From the NCBI GenBank assembly GCA_902489925.1, contig CABUBX010000003.1:11633-75632 (forward strand): a stretch of DNA of 64,000 nucleotides, in the 5' to 3' direction. Shown piece after piece: positions 54,250 through 63,744 of this stretch. The stretch's first letter is position 1. Each line of letters begins with the position of its first letter. The notes under the pieces are model-generated. The model was not told the DNA's origin, made no database searches, and saw only the letters and a program-made list of their open reading frames with translations. Both the position numbers and the translations under genes were made by a program. This DNA is from an uncultured Lachnospiraceae bacterium. Its GTDB lineage: Bacteria > Bacillota > Clostridia > Lachnospirales > Lachnospiraceae.

Positions 54250-55098
54250 CTACGCTTTATGCTCAACAAGATACTGGTACACATCCCTTTTTGAAATACC
54301 GCGGTCTGCCGCCACAGCTTTCATCGCTTCCTTATGTCCCATCCCCTGTGCTTCATAAAGTGCCATATGTTCCTCAATTGACATTGCTTCCCATGACTGA
54401 CGCGCCGCCTCATCAAGACTTTCCTGGGAGACGCCCTCAAGAACAAGTACATATTCCCCCTTAGGCTCATTGGCTTTATAATAAACCACTGCCTCGGCCA
54501 CAGTCATCCGGCGCGCTGATTCATAGCGCTTCGTCAACTCTTTGCATACCGTAATTTTCCTGTCTGCCGCATATTTTTCCAAAAGCTCAAGTGTTTTTAC
54601 AAGACGGTGCGGCGCCTCATAAAATATGGTCGTTCTCGTCTCTGTTTCAAGTCTTTTAAGAACAATCTCCTGCTCTTTCTTATCGGTCGGCAAAAAACCT
54701 TCAAAGCAAAAACGTCTTGTTGAAAGTCCCGACATCGTCAGTGCGGTAATACAGGCTGCCGGTCCCGGAACCGAAGACACTTCAATGCCCGCCTCATAAC
54801 AAAACTTGACGAGTTCTTCGCCGGGGTCAGATATTCCCGGTGTTCCCGCATCGCTGACAAGCGCTATATTCACTCCCTTTAAAAGCTCTCCGACAAGGTA
54901 ATGCCCCTTCTCAATCTTATTAAATTCATGATAGCTTGTCATCGGTGTCTTAATATCAAAATGATTTAAAAGCTTAATCGTATGGCGCGTATCTTCCGCC
55001 GCAATCAAATCTGCTTTTTTTAATGTATCAATAATTCTAAAGGTCATATCCTCAAGATTTCCAATCGGTGTGGCACATAAATATAATTTCCCGCTCAT
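54250..55098 (-). CDS. rsmI: 16S rRNA 2'-O-methyltransferase RsmI
   Basis: A protein of 282 residues of the tetrapyrrole-methylase fold: LYLCATPIGNLEDMTFRI, AEDTRHT, ALVSDAGTPGISDPGEELV and VPGPAACITALTMSGL. It methylates the ribose of C1402 in 16S rRNA. It precedes spmA on the same strand with a 40-base gap. Confidence 0.96.
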   Translation of the reverse strand: MSGKLYLCATPIGNLEDMTFRIIDTLKKADLIAAEDTRHTIKLLNHFDIKTPMTSYHEFNKIEKGHYLVGELLKGVNIALVSDAGTPGISDPGEELVKFCYEAGIEVSSVPGPAACITALTMSGLSTRRFCFEGFLPTDKKEQEIVLKRLETETRTTIFYEAPHRLVKTLELLEKYAADRKITVCKELTKRYESARRMTVAEAVVYYKANEPKGEYVLVLEGVSQESLDEAARQSWEAMSIEEHMALYEAQGMGHKEAMKAVAADRGISKRDVYQYLVEHKA

Positions 55099-55154
55099 AA
55101 TTTCTCCTCATATCTTCAAATTTTTGCTACTGTTTAAAAAATTACAAAAAAAGC

Positions 55155-55183
55155 TTGCATATTCATGCTGAATCTGCTAAGAT
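55155..55183 (+). promoter_or_regulatory. Promoter of the tRNA-Leu gene
   Basis: TTGCAT (55155-55160), 17 bases and TAAGAT (55178-55183). Predicted start is about at the tRNA 5' end. Confidence 0.6.
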
Positions 55184-55191
55184 ACTCTTAT

Positions 55192-55274
55192 GCAGAAGTG
55201 GCGGAATGGCAGACGCGCTAGATTCAGGTTCTAGTGCTCGCAAGGGCGTGTGGGTTCAACTCCCATCTTCTGCA
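55192..55274 (+). tRNA. tRNA-Leu (anticodon CAG)
   Basis: An 83-base class II tRNA. The acceptor stem GCAGAAG pairs with CTTCTGC (55267-55273) and the discriminator base is A. The anticodon stem CTAGA/TCTAG holds the loop TTCAGGT, so the anticodon is CAG. A long variable arm (TGCTCGCAAGGGCGT) is typical of tRNA-Leu, and the T loop is TTCAACT. CCA is not encoded. A T-run follows at about 55276. Confidence 0.95.
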
Positions 55275-55462
55275 TTATTTTTTTGCTTATTTTTAAGTAT
55301 CCACGGCAAATTCCCGCTGAACCTATCCGTTTATAACTATTGATTATATGTTATAATCCCATCATTTACAAGATTTTCTTTCTTTTCTTATGTTTTCCTG
55401 AACTTTTTATGAACTTTTGCCGATTGTACTTTATTATTTCCGCATAACAGACTATTATATTT

Positions 55463-55479
55463 TTGTAGTACTAATACAA
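55463..55479. promoter_or_regulatory. Inverted repeat upstream of the FemAB-like gene
   Basis: TTGTA and TACAA arms are separated by seven bases, just downstream of a TATTAT that may be a -10 box (55453-55458). A possible operator; no matching regulator is known. Confidence 0.35.
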
Positions 55480-55509
55480 CATATAACCATTCCCAAGGAG
55501 AATTTTATT

Positions 55510-56805
55510 ATGCAGCATGAATATACACTTATTGAAAACCTATCGCATGAACAGCTCAGTAAACTTATTGAGAAAGAAAATGTGAAATCACATTTTCTCG
55601 GCTCACATGAGTGGGGTGAGGTTTCAAAAAAAACTAAACTATGGAAGCCTTACTATGTAGGTGTCGCAAAAGACGGAGAACTTATTGCCGCAGCTGTGCT
55701 GCTTCAAAAGCAACTGCCCCTTAATCTCTCGTATTTTTACATTCCACGCGGATTTTCTATGGATTACAGCAATACCGAAAATCTTAAGGGTGTCACCGAA
55801 TGTATCCATCGTTTCTGCAAGGCGCATCATTCAATTTATTTCAAAATCGACCCGGATATTAAGCTTCACACCATTGATTTGGACGGCAATATCATCGAGG
55901 GGGAAAACAACTACGCCTTATCGGATACTTTAACTGAATTAGGCTACAAAAGAAAACCTCTGAATTACTATTTTGAAAATGAGCAGCCGCGCTTTACCTT
56001 CAGAATCCCGCTTGAAGGCACACTTGAAAGCATTGAGGCCGGATACAGCCGTACAACAAAGGCAAGAATCAAGCACGCCAAAAATAACGGTGTGGAGGTC
56101 GTTGTCGGAAACCGTGATGATATTAAAGAATTTTGCCGCCTGATGGCAATGACAGAAAAACGTCAGGATTTCTTCTCTCACGATAAAGACTTTTATACGG
56201 AATTTTATGATATTTTTTCCAAAAATGACATGGTGACACTCTATCTCGGAAAGATAGATATTCCAAAGCTTACCGGGCGTTTGGAGTCCGAGCTTTCACA
56301 GGCAGAAGCTGAACTTGACAGCCTTAAAGATGCCACCGGAAAAAAAGCAATCAACCGATGCAAGGAAATCCGCAAAAAGATAGACGCCCTCCGCAAGCAA
56401 CTTGCAGGACTTTCTGACAAGCCAAAGACTGAGGTGATTGTCTCCGCCTATCTGACCGTCACCTACGATGACAAGGCATGGGCACTTTATGCAGCCAACG
56501 ATATGGATTACGGTAAATTTTATGCCAACTACGCTGTATATCAGCGTCAGATTCAGGATGCCTATGAAAAGGGACTTAAACTATTCGATGTTTTCGGAAC
56601 GATAGGCAAAGCCGACAGCGACAATCATCTTTCAGGGCTCTACGAATTTAAGAAAAAGTGGGGCGGTGAATTTACAGAATTTATCGGTGAATTTGATTAC
56701 ATAGAAAACAAGCCGATGTATTGGATATATAAAACATTCATTCCATTTTATCACAAACTCGTCAACAAAAAACTGCGAAAGAAGGTACAAGATTATGAAG
56801 GATAA
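55510..56805 (+). CDS. FemAB-family peptidoglycan bridge aminoacyltransferase
   Basis: A protein of 431 residues. Two GNAT-like halves are visible (SHFLGSHEWGEVSKKTKLWK, FYIPRGFSMDYSN, then AGYSRTTKARIKHAKNNGVE). A charged helical arm (~residues 255-310, rich in Lys and Glu) resembles the tRNA-synthetase-like coiled coil of FemA/FemX/MurM. The end holds LFDVFGTIGKADSDNHLSGL and FKKKWGGEFTEFIGEFDY. The family adds amino acids from aminoacyl-tRNA to lipid II. AAGGAG lies 9 bases before the ATG. It overlaps the ATP-grasp gene by 11 bases. Confidence 0.92.
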   Translation: MQHEYTLIENLSHEQLSKLIEKENVKSHFLGSHEWGEVSKKTKLWKPYYVGVAKDGELIAAAVLLQKQLPLNLSYFYIPRGFSMDYSNTENLKGVTECIHRFCKAHHSIYFKIDPDIKLHTIDLDGNIIEGENNYALSDTLTELGYKRKPLNYYFENEQPRFTFRIPLEGTLESIEAGYSRTTKARIKHAKNNGVEVVVGNRDDIKEFCRLMAMTEKRQDFFSHDKDFYTEFYDIFSKNDMVTLYLGKIDIPKLTGRLESELSQAEAELDSLKDATGKKAINRCKEIRKKIDALRKQLAGLSDKPKTEVIVSAYLTVTYDDKAWALYAANDMDYGKFYANYAVYQRQIQDAYEKGLKLFDVFGTIGKADSDNHLSGLYEFKKKWGGEFTEFIGEFDYIENKPMYWIYKTFIPFYHKLVNKKLRKKVQDYEG

Positions 56806-58000
56806 AGAATTTATAGGTGTCGTTCTCGGCGGTGACATGAACAGCTATGCCGTCGCCAGAGCTTTTTATGAAGCCTATGAAATAAAGACAGTCATTTTGG
56901 GACAAAACCCTATATTTCCTACAGCCTACAGCCATATTGTCGAAGGTCATTACTATAAAAACCTCCTTGAGGATGATGTGCTTCTCCAAGCGCTCACTGA
57001 TGTTTTGTCTCAATATCCGGACAAAAAGAAAATTCTTTTCGGAAATACGGACTACTATGTGCGTCATATTATCCACAACCGCCGGCGCATTGAAGCACTC
57101 AGCGATACTTTCATTATACCGATTGTCAGCGAAGAAAAATTTGAACAGCTTTTCAACAAAAGCACTTTTTATGAACTCTGTGAAAAATACGGTCTTGACT
57201 ATCCGAAATGCACCGTTTTCGATTTTTCCAAAGATGATATCGAAACATTTAAACCGCCTTTCGAATACCCTATATTTATTAAGCCTTCCGACAGTGTTGT
57301 CTATGCAAAATACAATTTTGAAAACAAACAAAAGGGTTATAAGATTGAAAATGAGACCCGGCTTAAACAAGTGCTCGCAAACGTCAAGGCTTCCGGTTTT
57401 AATGATACCTTTGTCTGTCAGGAATATATCGAGGGCAGCGATGATTCCATGTTTGTCTACAGCGCCTATGTCAACAGCAAGCATAAGGTCGTTGCCATCA
57501 CCGGCGGAAAAATTCTCATGCATGACCGCACACCGGAGTTGATTGGCAATTACAACGCCATTACCAATGCCTGTGATAAAGATGTCTGCAAAAAGCTTAA
57601 AGCTTTCCTTGAACACATTGAATTTACCGGTATATGCCATTTCGATATCCAGTATGATGAGCGCCGCAAAGGCTATGTTGTTTTTGAGATGAATATCCGT
57701 CAGGGACGAAGTAATTACTATACGGCAGCAAGCGGCGTCAATATGCCAAGGCTGATTGTCGAAGATTATATTTACGGCCGTGATACAGACTTTTTTATTT
57801 CCGAAAAGGAATTTACAGTCAGCGTCGTACCGAAATGTATGCTCAAATACGCCTTAAAGCAGAGTCACACAAAGCCGTATAAAATCACAAATTTCTTCAG
57901 ATTCGGTCTGGCGCCTTATGACCGCGGCCTGAAAAGGTATGTTTATCAATTTGTATGGGATTACCGTACAATGAAAAATCATTTGAAATATAATCGCTAA
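56795..58000 (+). CDS. ATP-grasp carboxylate-amine ligase (D-aspartate-ligase-like)
   Basis: A protein of 401 residues with an ATP-grasp fold. FIGVVLGGDMNSYAVARAF opens the pre-ATP-grasp domain, YPIFIKPSDSVVY gives the ATP-binding Lys, FVCQEYIEGSDDSMF the hinge, and HFDIQYDERRKGYVVFEMNIRQGRS the metal-binding Asp/Glu/Asn. Its coupled start with a FemAB-like gene suggests joint work on peptidoglycan cross-bridges, as D-aspartate ligase Asl does in enterococci and lactococci. The amino acid used is not known. Confidence 0.82.
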   Translation: MKDKEFIGVVLGGDMNSYAVARAFYEAYEIKTVILGQNPIFPTAYSHIVEGHYYKNLLEDDVLLQALTDVLSQYPDKKKILFGNTDYYVRHIIHNRRRIEALSDTFIIPIVSEEKFEQLFNKSTFYELCEKYGLDYPKCTVFDFSKDDIETFKPPFEYPIFIKPSDSVVYAKYNFENKQKGYKIENETRLKQVLANVKASGFNDTFVCQEYIEGSDDSMFVYSAYVNSKHKVVAITGGKILMHDRTPELIGNYNAITNACDKDVCKKLKAFLEHIEFTGICHFDIQYDERRKGYVVFEMNIRQGRSNYYTAASGVNMPRLIVEDYIYGRDTDFFISEKEFTVSVVPKCMLKYALKQSHTKPYKITNFFRFGLAPYDRGLKRYVYQFVWDYRTMKNHLKYNR

Positions 58001-58013
58001 AAAATTTTATGAT

Positions 58014-58074
58014 AAAAAGGATACAGATGACACTGCGTTTTGCCGCCGATTATCATCTGTATCCTTTTATTTTT
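58014..58074. terminator. Bidirectional terminator after the FemAB/ATP-grasp pair
   Basis: AAAAAGGATACAGATGA and TCATCTGTATCCTTTT form a 15-16 bp stem with a loop of about 22 bases, followed by TATTTTTTA. It also serves the converging acetyltransferase gene. Confidence 0.9.
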
Positions 58075-59273
58075 TAACAGGCATCATTTTCATCAATATA
58101 AAGCGGAAGCGGGAACCAGTTTTTGTAGCGCAGACCGCCGTTAATTCCGTAATCTCTGTAACGCACCGCCTCCGAAAAGATGGCTTCCTCTGCCTCTAAA
58201 AGTCCAAGGAAAACAGACTTTTCACAAGCTGCCCCCACCTGCTCTAAAGCGCCGCACTCAGCAGTCACCGAAATTCTTTGTCCGTCCGATTCAAGCCTGC
58301 ACACTTCAACGCTCTCATCATATTTTCTGACAGCAAGCGCAAGTTTTCCCGGCTCAAGTGCTTCACACCCATTTTTAATGTTCATAAAAGCCTCGATGAC
58401 TTTTGCAAAATTAAGAATATGCCAGCTGTGTTCCGAAACCGGATAAAAGTTTTCACAATATTTTCCTAAAACCTCACAGGCAGCTCTGTCAAATGCCGGA
58501 GAGAGCATTGTCAGTTCATCCGGCTGCATCCTTTTAAACCATGCGGCGATAACCGCAGGAAAATCTTTGATTTCCTTAAAGCCCCATTCTCCGAAAAACT
58601 GGTGATAGGCGCTCGTCACATACCCGGCAAAGCTTCCGTCTTTGAGCACTGCGTACACCGTGCTCTCCCATGAACGCAATATTCTGTAGAAGCTTTCGTC
58701 ATCACCCCTGTCTGTATACACCGGACGTTTTTCATAAAGCTGCCGGATTTCAGCCATATATTTGCTGTCTGCTGACTTTATTCCCTCAAAAGTAATCGAC
58801 TCACTATCCTCGCCCCTATATTGATGGCTGACATTTTCCGGCACAAATTTGTATCTCATTGAAACCCCTGTCGGCTGAAAACCAAAATACTGGTATCTGT
58901 TTTTAAGACCGCCAAGGACAAGGGCATCAAAGCCCTGCGCTTTCCCTGCCTGAATTGCCATATCCATCAGCCGCTTCATATAACCTTTGCCTCTTGCATA
59001 AGGATGGACACTGACAGAGCCTATATGACCAAGCTTTAGCTTTTTTTCGCCGACGGTAAGCACTGTAGGAAAAAGCCCGACAACTGCCTTAATCTTCCCC
59101 TCCTCCTTCGCAAGGAAATGAAAGCCCGATGTATCCAAAGCATCTCCATACAGCTTTGGCAGCAGCGCTTTAAAATTATGGGCCCTGCCTGTCATACTAA
59201 ACACCATATTGATAAAATCAATGATATCTTCTCTATCCCCGGCTTTTCCTATACAAAACTCTGTCATCGTCAA
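58074..59273 (-). CDS. GNAT-family acetyltransferase, Eis-like
   Basis: A protein of 399 residues with an N-terminal GNAT domain: acetyl-CoA loop HPYARGKGYMKRLM and LVLGGLKNRYQYFGFQPTG. A second GNAT-like region and a C-terminal sterol-carrier-like domain (~300-399) complete the Eis pattern. Relatives acetylate amines including aminoglycosides, but the substrate here is unknown. It lies 9 bases after the EEP gene, so they share a transcript. Confidence 0.85.
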   Translation of the reverse strand: MTMTEFCIGKAGDREDIIDFINMVFSMTGRAHNFKALLPKLYGDALDTSGFHFLAKEEGKIKAVVGLFPTVLTVGEKKLKLGHIGSVSVHPYARGKGYMKRLMDMAIQAGKAQGFDALVLGGLKNRYQYFGFQPTGVSMRYKFVPENVSHQYRGEDSESITFEGIKSADSKYMAEIRQLYEKRPVYTDRGDDESFYRILRSWESTVYAVLKDGSFAGYVTSAYHQFFGEWGFKEIKDFPAVIAAWFKRMQPDELTMLSPAFDRAACEVLGKYCENFYPVSEHSWHILNFAKVIEAFMNIKNGCEALEPGKLALAVRKYDESVEVCRLESDGQRISVTAECGALEQVGAACEKSVFLGLLEAEEAIFSEAVRYRDYGINGGLRYKNWFPLPLYIDENDAC

Positions 59274-59282
59274 TTCCTCCGT

Positions 59283-60386
59283 TTATTTTAATTTAAAAGT
59301 CAATTTTACCGGCTGATGGTCGGAATAAGCAAATTCCGTATCAATGACTTCACTGACAGCCTCAACATTGTCTGACACAACAAAGCCATCGACCGTCACC
59401 GTATAGCCATAGCCTTTTTTATAGGTCACATCCGCCCCGCGGCAGCTTGGCACCTCCGATGCATTTTCCGGAATAACAAACGAAAAACCTTCGGAAAGCT
59501 GACTGTCGTCCAGCCGATAAACCCAGCCCGGAATTTTCTGTTCACATTCAAAAGTATCAATAGTTCCCGCAATATCATGGTTCCAATCACCGCCGGCAAC
59601 AACATAATTGCCCTTTGCATATTCCTCGGCAAAAACGCTATTTAACATCTCCAGCTGCTTTTTACGCATTTCGCCGCCCTTATCATAAGCTGACATGTGC
59701 AGTGAAATGAGCACAAGCTCTTTACCGTTATCAATTGGTATGCGGCTCACTGTAAAACAGCGGTCCAAATCGAAAAACTTGTCGACAAAGCTTGTCGATA
59801 CAGGAAATTGGCGGCGCATACTTTCATCAATATGATATTTGCTTAAAGTCACAAGACCGCTTTCAACACTGCCATGAGGCTGAGTCAGAGGATAAAACAG
59901 ATATACAGAGTGAAATGCCGATGTATAGGCATTGCCGTAGTCCGGCATGGCCTGACAAATCATCTCATACTGATTGATGTCATAGCTTCTTGTTGCCTTC
60001 TTATCAACTTCCTCAATAATGTAAAAATCACTGTCAAGCTCTGCCATCGCCCGAATCGCCCCTTCTGTATTTTTGCGGGCATTTTCTTCACTGAACGCTC
60101 TTGCTTCGGTACCGGACACTTCTGTGCCGTCCTTCATGATTCCTGTGTCCATAAAGAATGTAAACTCCGGCTCATACGCCCCAAAACCGATATTATAGGT
60201 CACTGCACTATATTCCCCATCGGCTTTAAGTACCTCAGATGTATTATTTTTTGTGGCAATCTTCGTAAAATCATCAATTCTGCTGTAATTCGCCTGTAAA
60301 TAAATCACATATCCGCCAACCGTCAATAAAAGTGCGGCAATTATCCCCAATATTACCCCCAAGGTAATTTTTAATTTTTTCTTCAT
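59283..60386 (-). CDS. Membrane-anchored endonuclease/exonuclease/phosphatase-family protein
   Basis: A protein of 367 residues with an N-terminal membrane helix (ITLGVILGIIAALLLTVGGY) and an EEP domain outside the membrane: SAVTYNIGFGAY, the acidic YIIEEVDKKATRS, LISLHMSAYDKGG, AGGDWNHD and YSDHQPVKLTF. The His/Asp/Asn pattern is complete, so hydrolysis of a phosphodiester, for example in a lipid or DNA, is likely. The substrate is not known. Confidence 0.87.
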   Translation of the reverse strand: MKKKLKITLGVILGIIAALLLTVGGYVIYLQANYSRIDDFTKIATKNNTSEVLKADGEYSAVTYNIGFGAYEPEFTFFMDTGIMKDGTEVSGTEARAFSEENARKNTEGAIRAMAELDSDFYIIEEVDKKATRSYDINQYEMICQAMPDYGNAYTSAFHSVYLFYPLTQPHGSVESGLVTLSKYHIDESMRRQFPVSTSFVDKFFDLDRCFTVSRIPIDNGKELVLISLHMSAYDKGGEMRKKQLEMLNSVFAEEYAKGNYVVAGGDWNHDIAGTIDTFECEQKIPGWVYRLDDSQLSEGFSFVIPENASEVPSCRGADVTYKKGYGYTVTVDGFVVSDNVEAVSEVIDTEFAYSDHQPVKLTFKLK

Positions 60387-60414
60387 TAAAATCTCCTCCT
60401 AAAAATGTAACAAC

Positions 60415-61794
60415 TTACTTTCTCCCCCTCAAAGGTCCTGCCTTAAAATCAGGATATCTGGCAAGCATTTTGTAATAAATAATAAAAGCTACAGAGGTAA
60501 TGACCCATGTCAGCGGGAAGCACAGCATCACCGCCCGCGTATCATGCCAAAACGGGACAACAAAGGCAATCCACACAATACGCACAACACATACGCCAAC
60601 GCAGGTAATTATCATCGGAACAAAGGCATTTCCGGTGCCGCGAATCGCCCCCGAAAGTATTTCTGTAAATACAAAGGTAAAATAAAACGGCATCAAAAAT
60701 TGCACCATAAAAACACCTTCCCGGACAACATCTGTATCCGGTGTAAACAGCTTGAAAATATTTCCGGCAAGCAAAATCAGTATAACACTTAGGGCAACCG
60801 CGATACCCATGCACATAAGCAATGATATTTTCACGCTTTTGCGCACGCGGTCATACTTGCCCGCACCAAAGTTTTGTCCCGCAAAGGTTGTCACTGCCAC
60901 GCCAAAGGCTGCCAGCACCATCCAGAAAATACCGTCCATTTTTTCAAAAACAGTCCATGCCGCCACTGTGTTTGTGCCGAATATATTGATACTTGTCTGA
61001 ACAACAATATTTGCTGAATTATACATCACCGACTGCATACCTGAAGGCACGCCGATACGAATAATTTTCGGCAGCATTGTTTTATCAAAACCGATATCCC
61101 GAATATTCACCCTGTAGGCTTCATTGCTTCGCAATAAAACAACACACACAAGGATTGCACTGATTGTCTGGGACATAATCGTTGCCACACCGGCACCGAC
61201 AACACCCCATTTAAAGCCGACAACAAATAAAAAGTCGAGTACAATATTAATCAGACAAGCCGCCACAAGAAAATAAAGCGGCCGTTTTGAATCCCCGACA
61301 GCTCTTAATATCCCTGTCCCAATGTTATACAGAGCTGATGGAATCATACCGAGAAAATAAATTCGGATATAGGTGACGGAATAACTCATCACATCTTCCG
61401 GTGTCTGCATTAAGCGAAGCAGAGGCCTTGCCGCCGCAATTCCGACAACCATTAATATAAGGCCGCCCACAAGACCGAGCATCACCGCCGTATGTACACT
61501 TTTTTTAACATTTTCTTCGTTTCCGGCGCCATAAAACTGGGAAATAACAACTGTTGCCCCCGAAGCAACACCGACAAAAAAACCGACAAGTAAATTAATA
61601 AGCACACTTGTCGTCCCCCCGACGGCTGCAAGCGCCTGCTTTCCGACAAAGTTTCCGACAATCATCGCATCGGCCATATTGTAAAGCTGCTGAAAAAGAC
61701 TGCCGAGCATAATCGGAAAAAAGAAAAAGAGAAGGTGTTTCCATATCACACCTTCTGTAATCTCATTGCGTCCTGCCCCATGCTTTCTCCCCAT
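60415..61794 (-). CDS. MATE-family efflux transporter
   Basis: A protein of 459 residues with twelve predicted membrane spans in two related halves. LGSLFQQLYNMADAMIVGNFVGKQALAAVG near the start and VTTFAGQNFGAGKYDRVRKS in the second half are family hallmarks. Such pumps export cationic drugs or metabolites using Na+ or H+. The natural substrate cannot be read. It has its own promoter and precedes the EEP and acetyltransferase genes on the same strand. Confidence 0.93.
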   Translation of the reverse strand: MGRKHGAGRNEITEGVIWKHLLFFFFPIMLGSLFQQLYNMADAMIVGNFVGKQALAAVGGTTSVLINLLVGFFVGVASGATVVISQFYGAGNEENVKKSVHTAVMLGLVGGLILMVVGIAAARPLLRLMQTPEDVMSYSVTYIRIYFLGMIPSALYNIGTGILRAVGDSKRPLYFLVAACLINIVLDFLFVVGFKWGVVGAGVATIMSQTISAILVCVVLLRSNEAYRVNIRDIGFDKTMLPKIIRIGVPSGMQSVMYNSANIVVQTSINIFGTNTVAAWTVFEKMDGIFWMVLAAFGVAVTTFAGQNFGAGKYDRVRKSVKISLLMCMGIAVALSVILILLAGNIFKLFTPDTDVVREGVFMVQFLMPFYFTFVFTEILSGAIRGTGNAFVPMIITCVGVCVVRIVWIAFVVPFWHDTRAVMLCFPLTWVITSVAFIIYYKMLARYPDFKAGPLRGRK

Positions 61795-61823
61795 GAAAAA
61801 AACCTCCTTTCAACGTAAAATAA

Positions 61824-61852
61824 ATTCTATCAGAGAACAATTATTTAGTCAA
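61824..61852 (-). promoter_or_regulatory. Promoter of the MATE gene
   Basis: On the minus strand TTGACT (61847-61852), 17 bases and TAGAAT (61824-61829), about 30 bases before the start codon. Confidence 0.75.
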
Positions 61853-61965
61853 TCCATCACAAAAAAATCTATCTTTCAAAAAGCAAGTCCTTTTGCTTTT
61901 GCGATTTGCACAAAAACTTTTTGAGATTTTTTTCATCTTTGTGAACACTTTTGGGGATGACTATG

Positions 61966-61977
61966 CTATTATAATAG
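61966..61977. repeat. Perfect palindrome CTATTATAATAG in a 294-base intergenic region
   Basis: The region 61795-62088 has no gene. It holds the MATE promoter, this 12-base palindrome that includes TATAAT on both strands, an unusual stretch of C residues (TAAACCCCCCAA) and the terminator at 62047. A short plus-strand RNA from here to the terminator is possible but has no good -35 box. Confidence 0.4.
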
Positions 61978-62046
61978 ACGTAAACCCCCCAATACATTAT
62001 ATAGTTTTTTGTTACACCCCATAAAACAAAAAATACCTTCTCCAAG

Positions 62047-62077
62047 AAAAAGGCAGCGTTCGGTAGCTGCCTTTTTC
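62047..62077. terminator. Bidirectional terminator after the GH13 gene
   Basis: AAAAAGGCAGC and GCTGCCTTTTT pair around an eight-base loop. It ends the minus-strand alpha-glucosidase gene and is symmetric enough to work in both directions. Confidence 0.9.
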
Positions 62078-62088
62078 ATTTTATTATT

Positions 62089-63744
62089 TTATTTCATATA
62101 AACACGCGCTTCATACGGCTTTAATTCTAAAGTATTTTCCGGCACACCTTTGTTTACATAATTCCCGATTAGAAGATGTCCGCAACCGACAAATTCCTCC
62201 GGAATATCCACGGGCACATTTCTGTCACTGTAATTGCAGATTGTCAAAAGCTTCTTATCCTCAAGACTTCTTGTAAACATGAAAATCTGCTCGTCCTCAG
62301 GCAGCAAAAGCTCATAATGACCATAGACGATAATATCATTTTCCTTGCGAAGCCGAATCAGTTTTTTATAGTAATTAAAAACGGATGCCTCATCATTTAC
62401 CTGAGCTGCCGCATTAATCTGCTTATAGTTTGGATTCACTTTAAGCCACGGTGTCCCTGTCGTAAATCCGGCATTTTCACTGTCATCCCACTGCATCGGA
62501 GTTCTTGCGTTATCTCTGCCGATAAACTTCACACATTCCATAAAACGTTCATGGGACATCTTTTTATTTCCGACAATATCCTTATACGCATTAAGAATCT
62601 CAATATCTTTATAGTCTTCGATATTATCAAAATACGCATTCGTCATACCCAATTCCTCGCCCTGATAAATATACGGCGTTCCCTGCATCATATGAAGACA
62701 GGTTGCAAGCATCTTCGCCGACTCCGTGCGATATTCTTTGTCATTGCCATATCTGGAGACAACTCTCGGCTGGTCGTGATTATCCCAGTAAAGGCTGTTC
62801 CACGCTTCCCCCTCAAGCTCTGTCTGCCATTTTGAGAAAATTCTCTTAATGTCTGCCAATGAAGTCCTCTTATCCGTCCACTTTCCAAACGGCCCGTTAT
62901 TATTGACCTCATTAAGCTCAAATTGGAAAACCATGTTTAACTCACGGCTGTCCTCCCCGGCATACCGCTTCGCTTCCTCGATTGTAACACCGGCAGTTTC
63001 TCCAACCGTTATCAAATCATATTTTGACAAAACCTCCCTGTTCATTTCCTGTAAGTATTCATGAACATGGGGGCCGTGACAATACGGTGACGGCTTGCCC
63101 TCCTCCTGATTCGGAAGCCCCGGCGCTTTGGAAATCAGACTTATAACGTCCATTCTGAAACCGTCAATTCCCTTGTCGCACCACCATGCCATCATGTCAA
63201 AAACCTCTTTGCGAAGTTTTGGATTGTCCCAGTTTAAATCCGGCTGTTTCTTGGAAAATAAATGCAGATAGTACATATCCGTTGTTTCGTCATATTCCCA
63301 CGCCGGTCCGGAGAATACCGAACCCCAGTTATTCGGATAACTGCCATCCTTGCCTTCGCGCCATATGTAGTAATCCCTGTACGGATTGTCCTTTGATTTT
63401 TTGCTCTCCACAAACCATGAATGTTCATCGGAGGAATGATTCACCACTAAGTCCATCATTATTTTAATTCCGCGCTTATGTGCCTCCAAAAGCATTTCAT
63501 CAAAATCGGACATCGTACCAAATTCTTTCATAATTCCCTGATAATTGCTGATATCATATCCGTTATCATCATTTGGAGACTCATAAACCGGTGACAGCCA
63601 AATGACATCAATGCCAAGGTCGGCAAGATAATCAAGCTTACTTATGATTCCGCGAATATCACCGACACCGTCGCCATTGCTGTCACAAAAGCTTCTCGGA
63701 TAAATCTGATATACAACACTTTCTTTCCACCATGCTCTTTTCAT
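62089..63744 (-). CDS. GH13 alpha-glucosidase (oligo-1,6-glucosidase type)
   Basis: A protein of 551 residues with the four GH13 regions: DLVVNHSSDEH, GFRMDVISL (nucleophile Asp), TVGETAG (acid Glu) and NHDQPR. The start WWKESVVYQIYPRSFCDSNGDGVGD is typical of the oligo-1,6-glucosidase/trehalose-6-phosphate hydrolase group. No signal peptide, so it works on imported oligosaccharides. A divergent AraC-type gene probably regulates it. Confidence 0.93.
   Translation of the reverse strand: MKRAWWKESVVYQIYPRSFCDSNGDGVGDIRGIISKLDYLADLGIDVIWLSPVYESPNDDNGYDISNYQGIMKEFGTMSDFDEMLLEAHKRGIKIMMDLVVNHSSDEHSWFVESKKSKDNPYRDYYIWREGKDGSYPNNWGSVFSGPAWEYDETTDMYYLHLFSKKQPDLNWDNPKLRKEVFDMMAWWCDKGIDGFRMDVISLISKAPGLPNQEEGKPSPYCHGPHVHEYLQEMNREVLSKYDLITVGETAGVTIEEAKRYAGEDSRELNMVFQFELNEVNNNGPFGKWTDKRTSLADIKRIFSKWQTELEGEAWNSLYWDNHDQPRVVSRYGNDKEYRTESAKMLATCLHMMQGTPYIYQGEELGMTNAYFDNIEDYKDIEILNAYKDIVGNKKMSHERFMECVKFIGRDNARTPMQWDDSENAGFTTGTPWLKVNPNYKQINAAAQVNDEASVFNYYKKLIRLRKENDIIVYGHYELLLPEDEQIFMFTRSLEDKKLLTICNYSDRNVPVDIPEEFVGCGHLLIGNYVNKGVPENTLELKPYEARVYMK

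Noticed and set aside
55192..56805. Dedicated tRNA-Leu for the FemAB-like transferase
   Set aside because: The tRNA has normal decoding features and its own promoter; known Fem enzymes use Gly, Ala or Ser tRNAs, so adjacency alone is not evidence.
58074..61794. Acetyltransferase, EEP protein and MATE pump as a drug-resistance island
   Set aside because: The genes are on one strand with ordinary composition and no mobile markers; resistance is only one of several possible roles.
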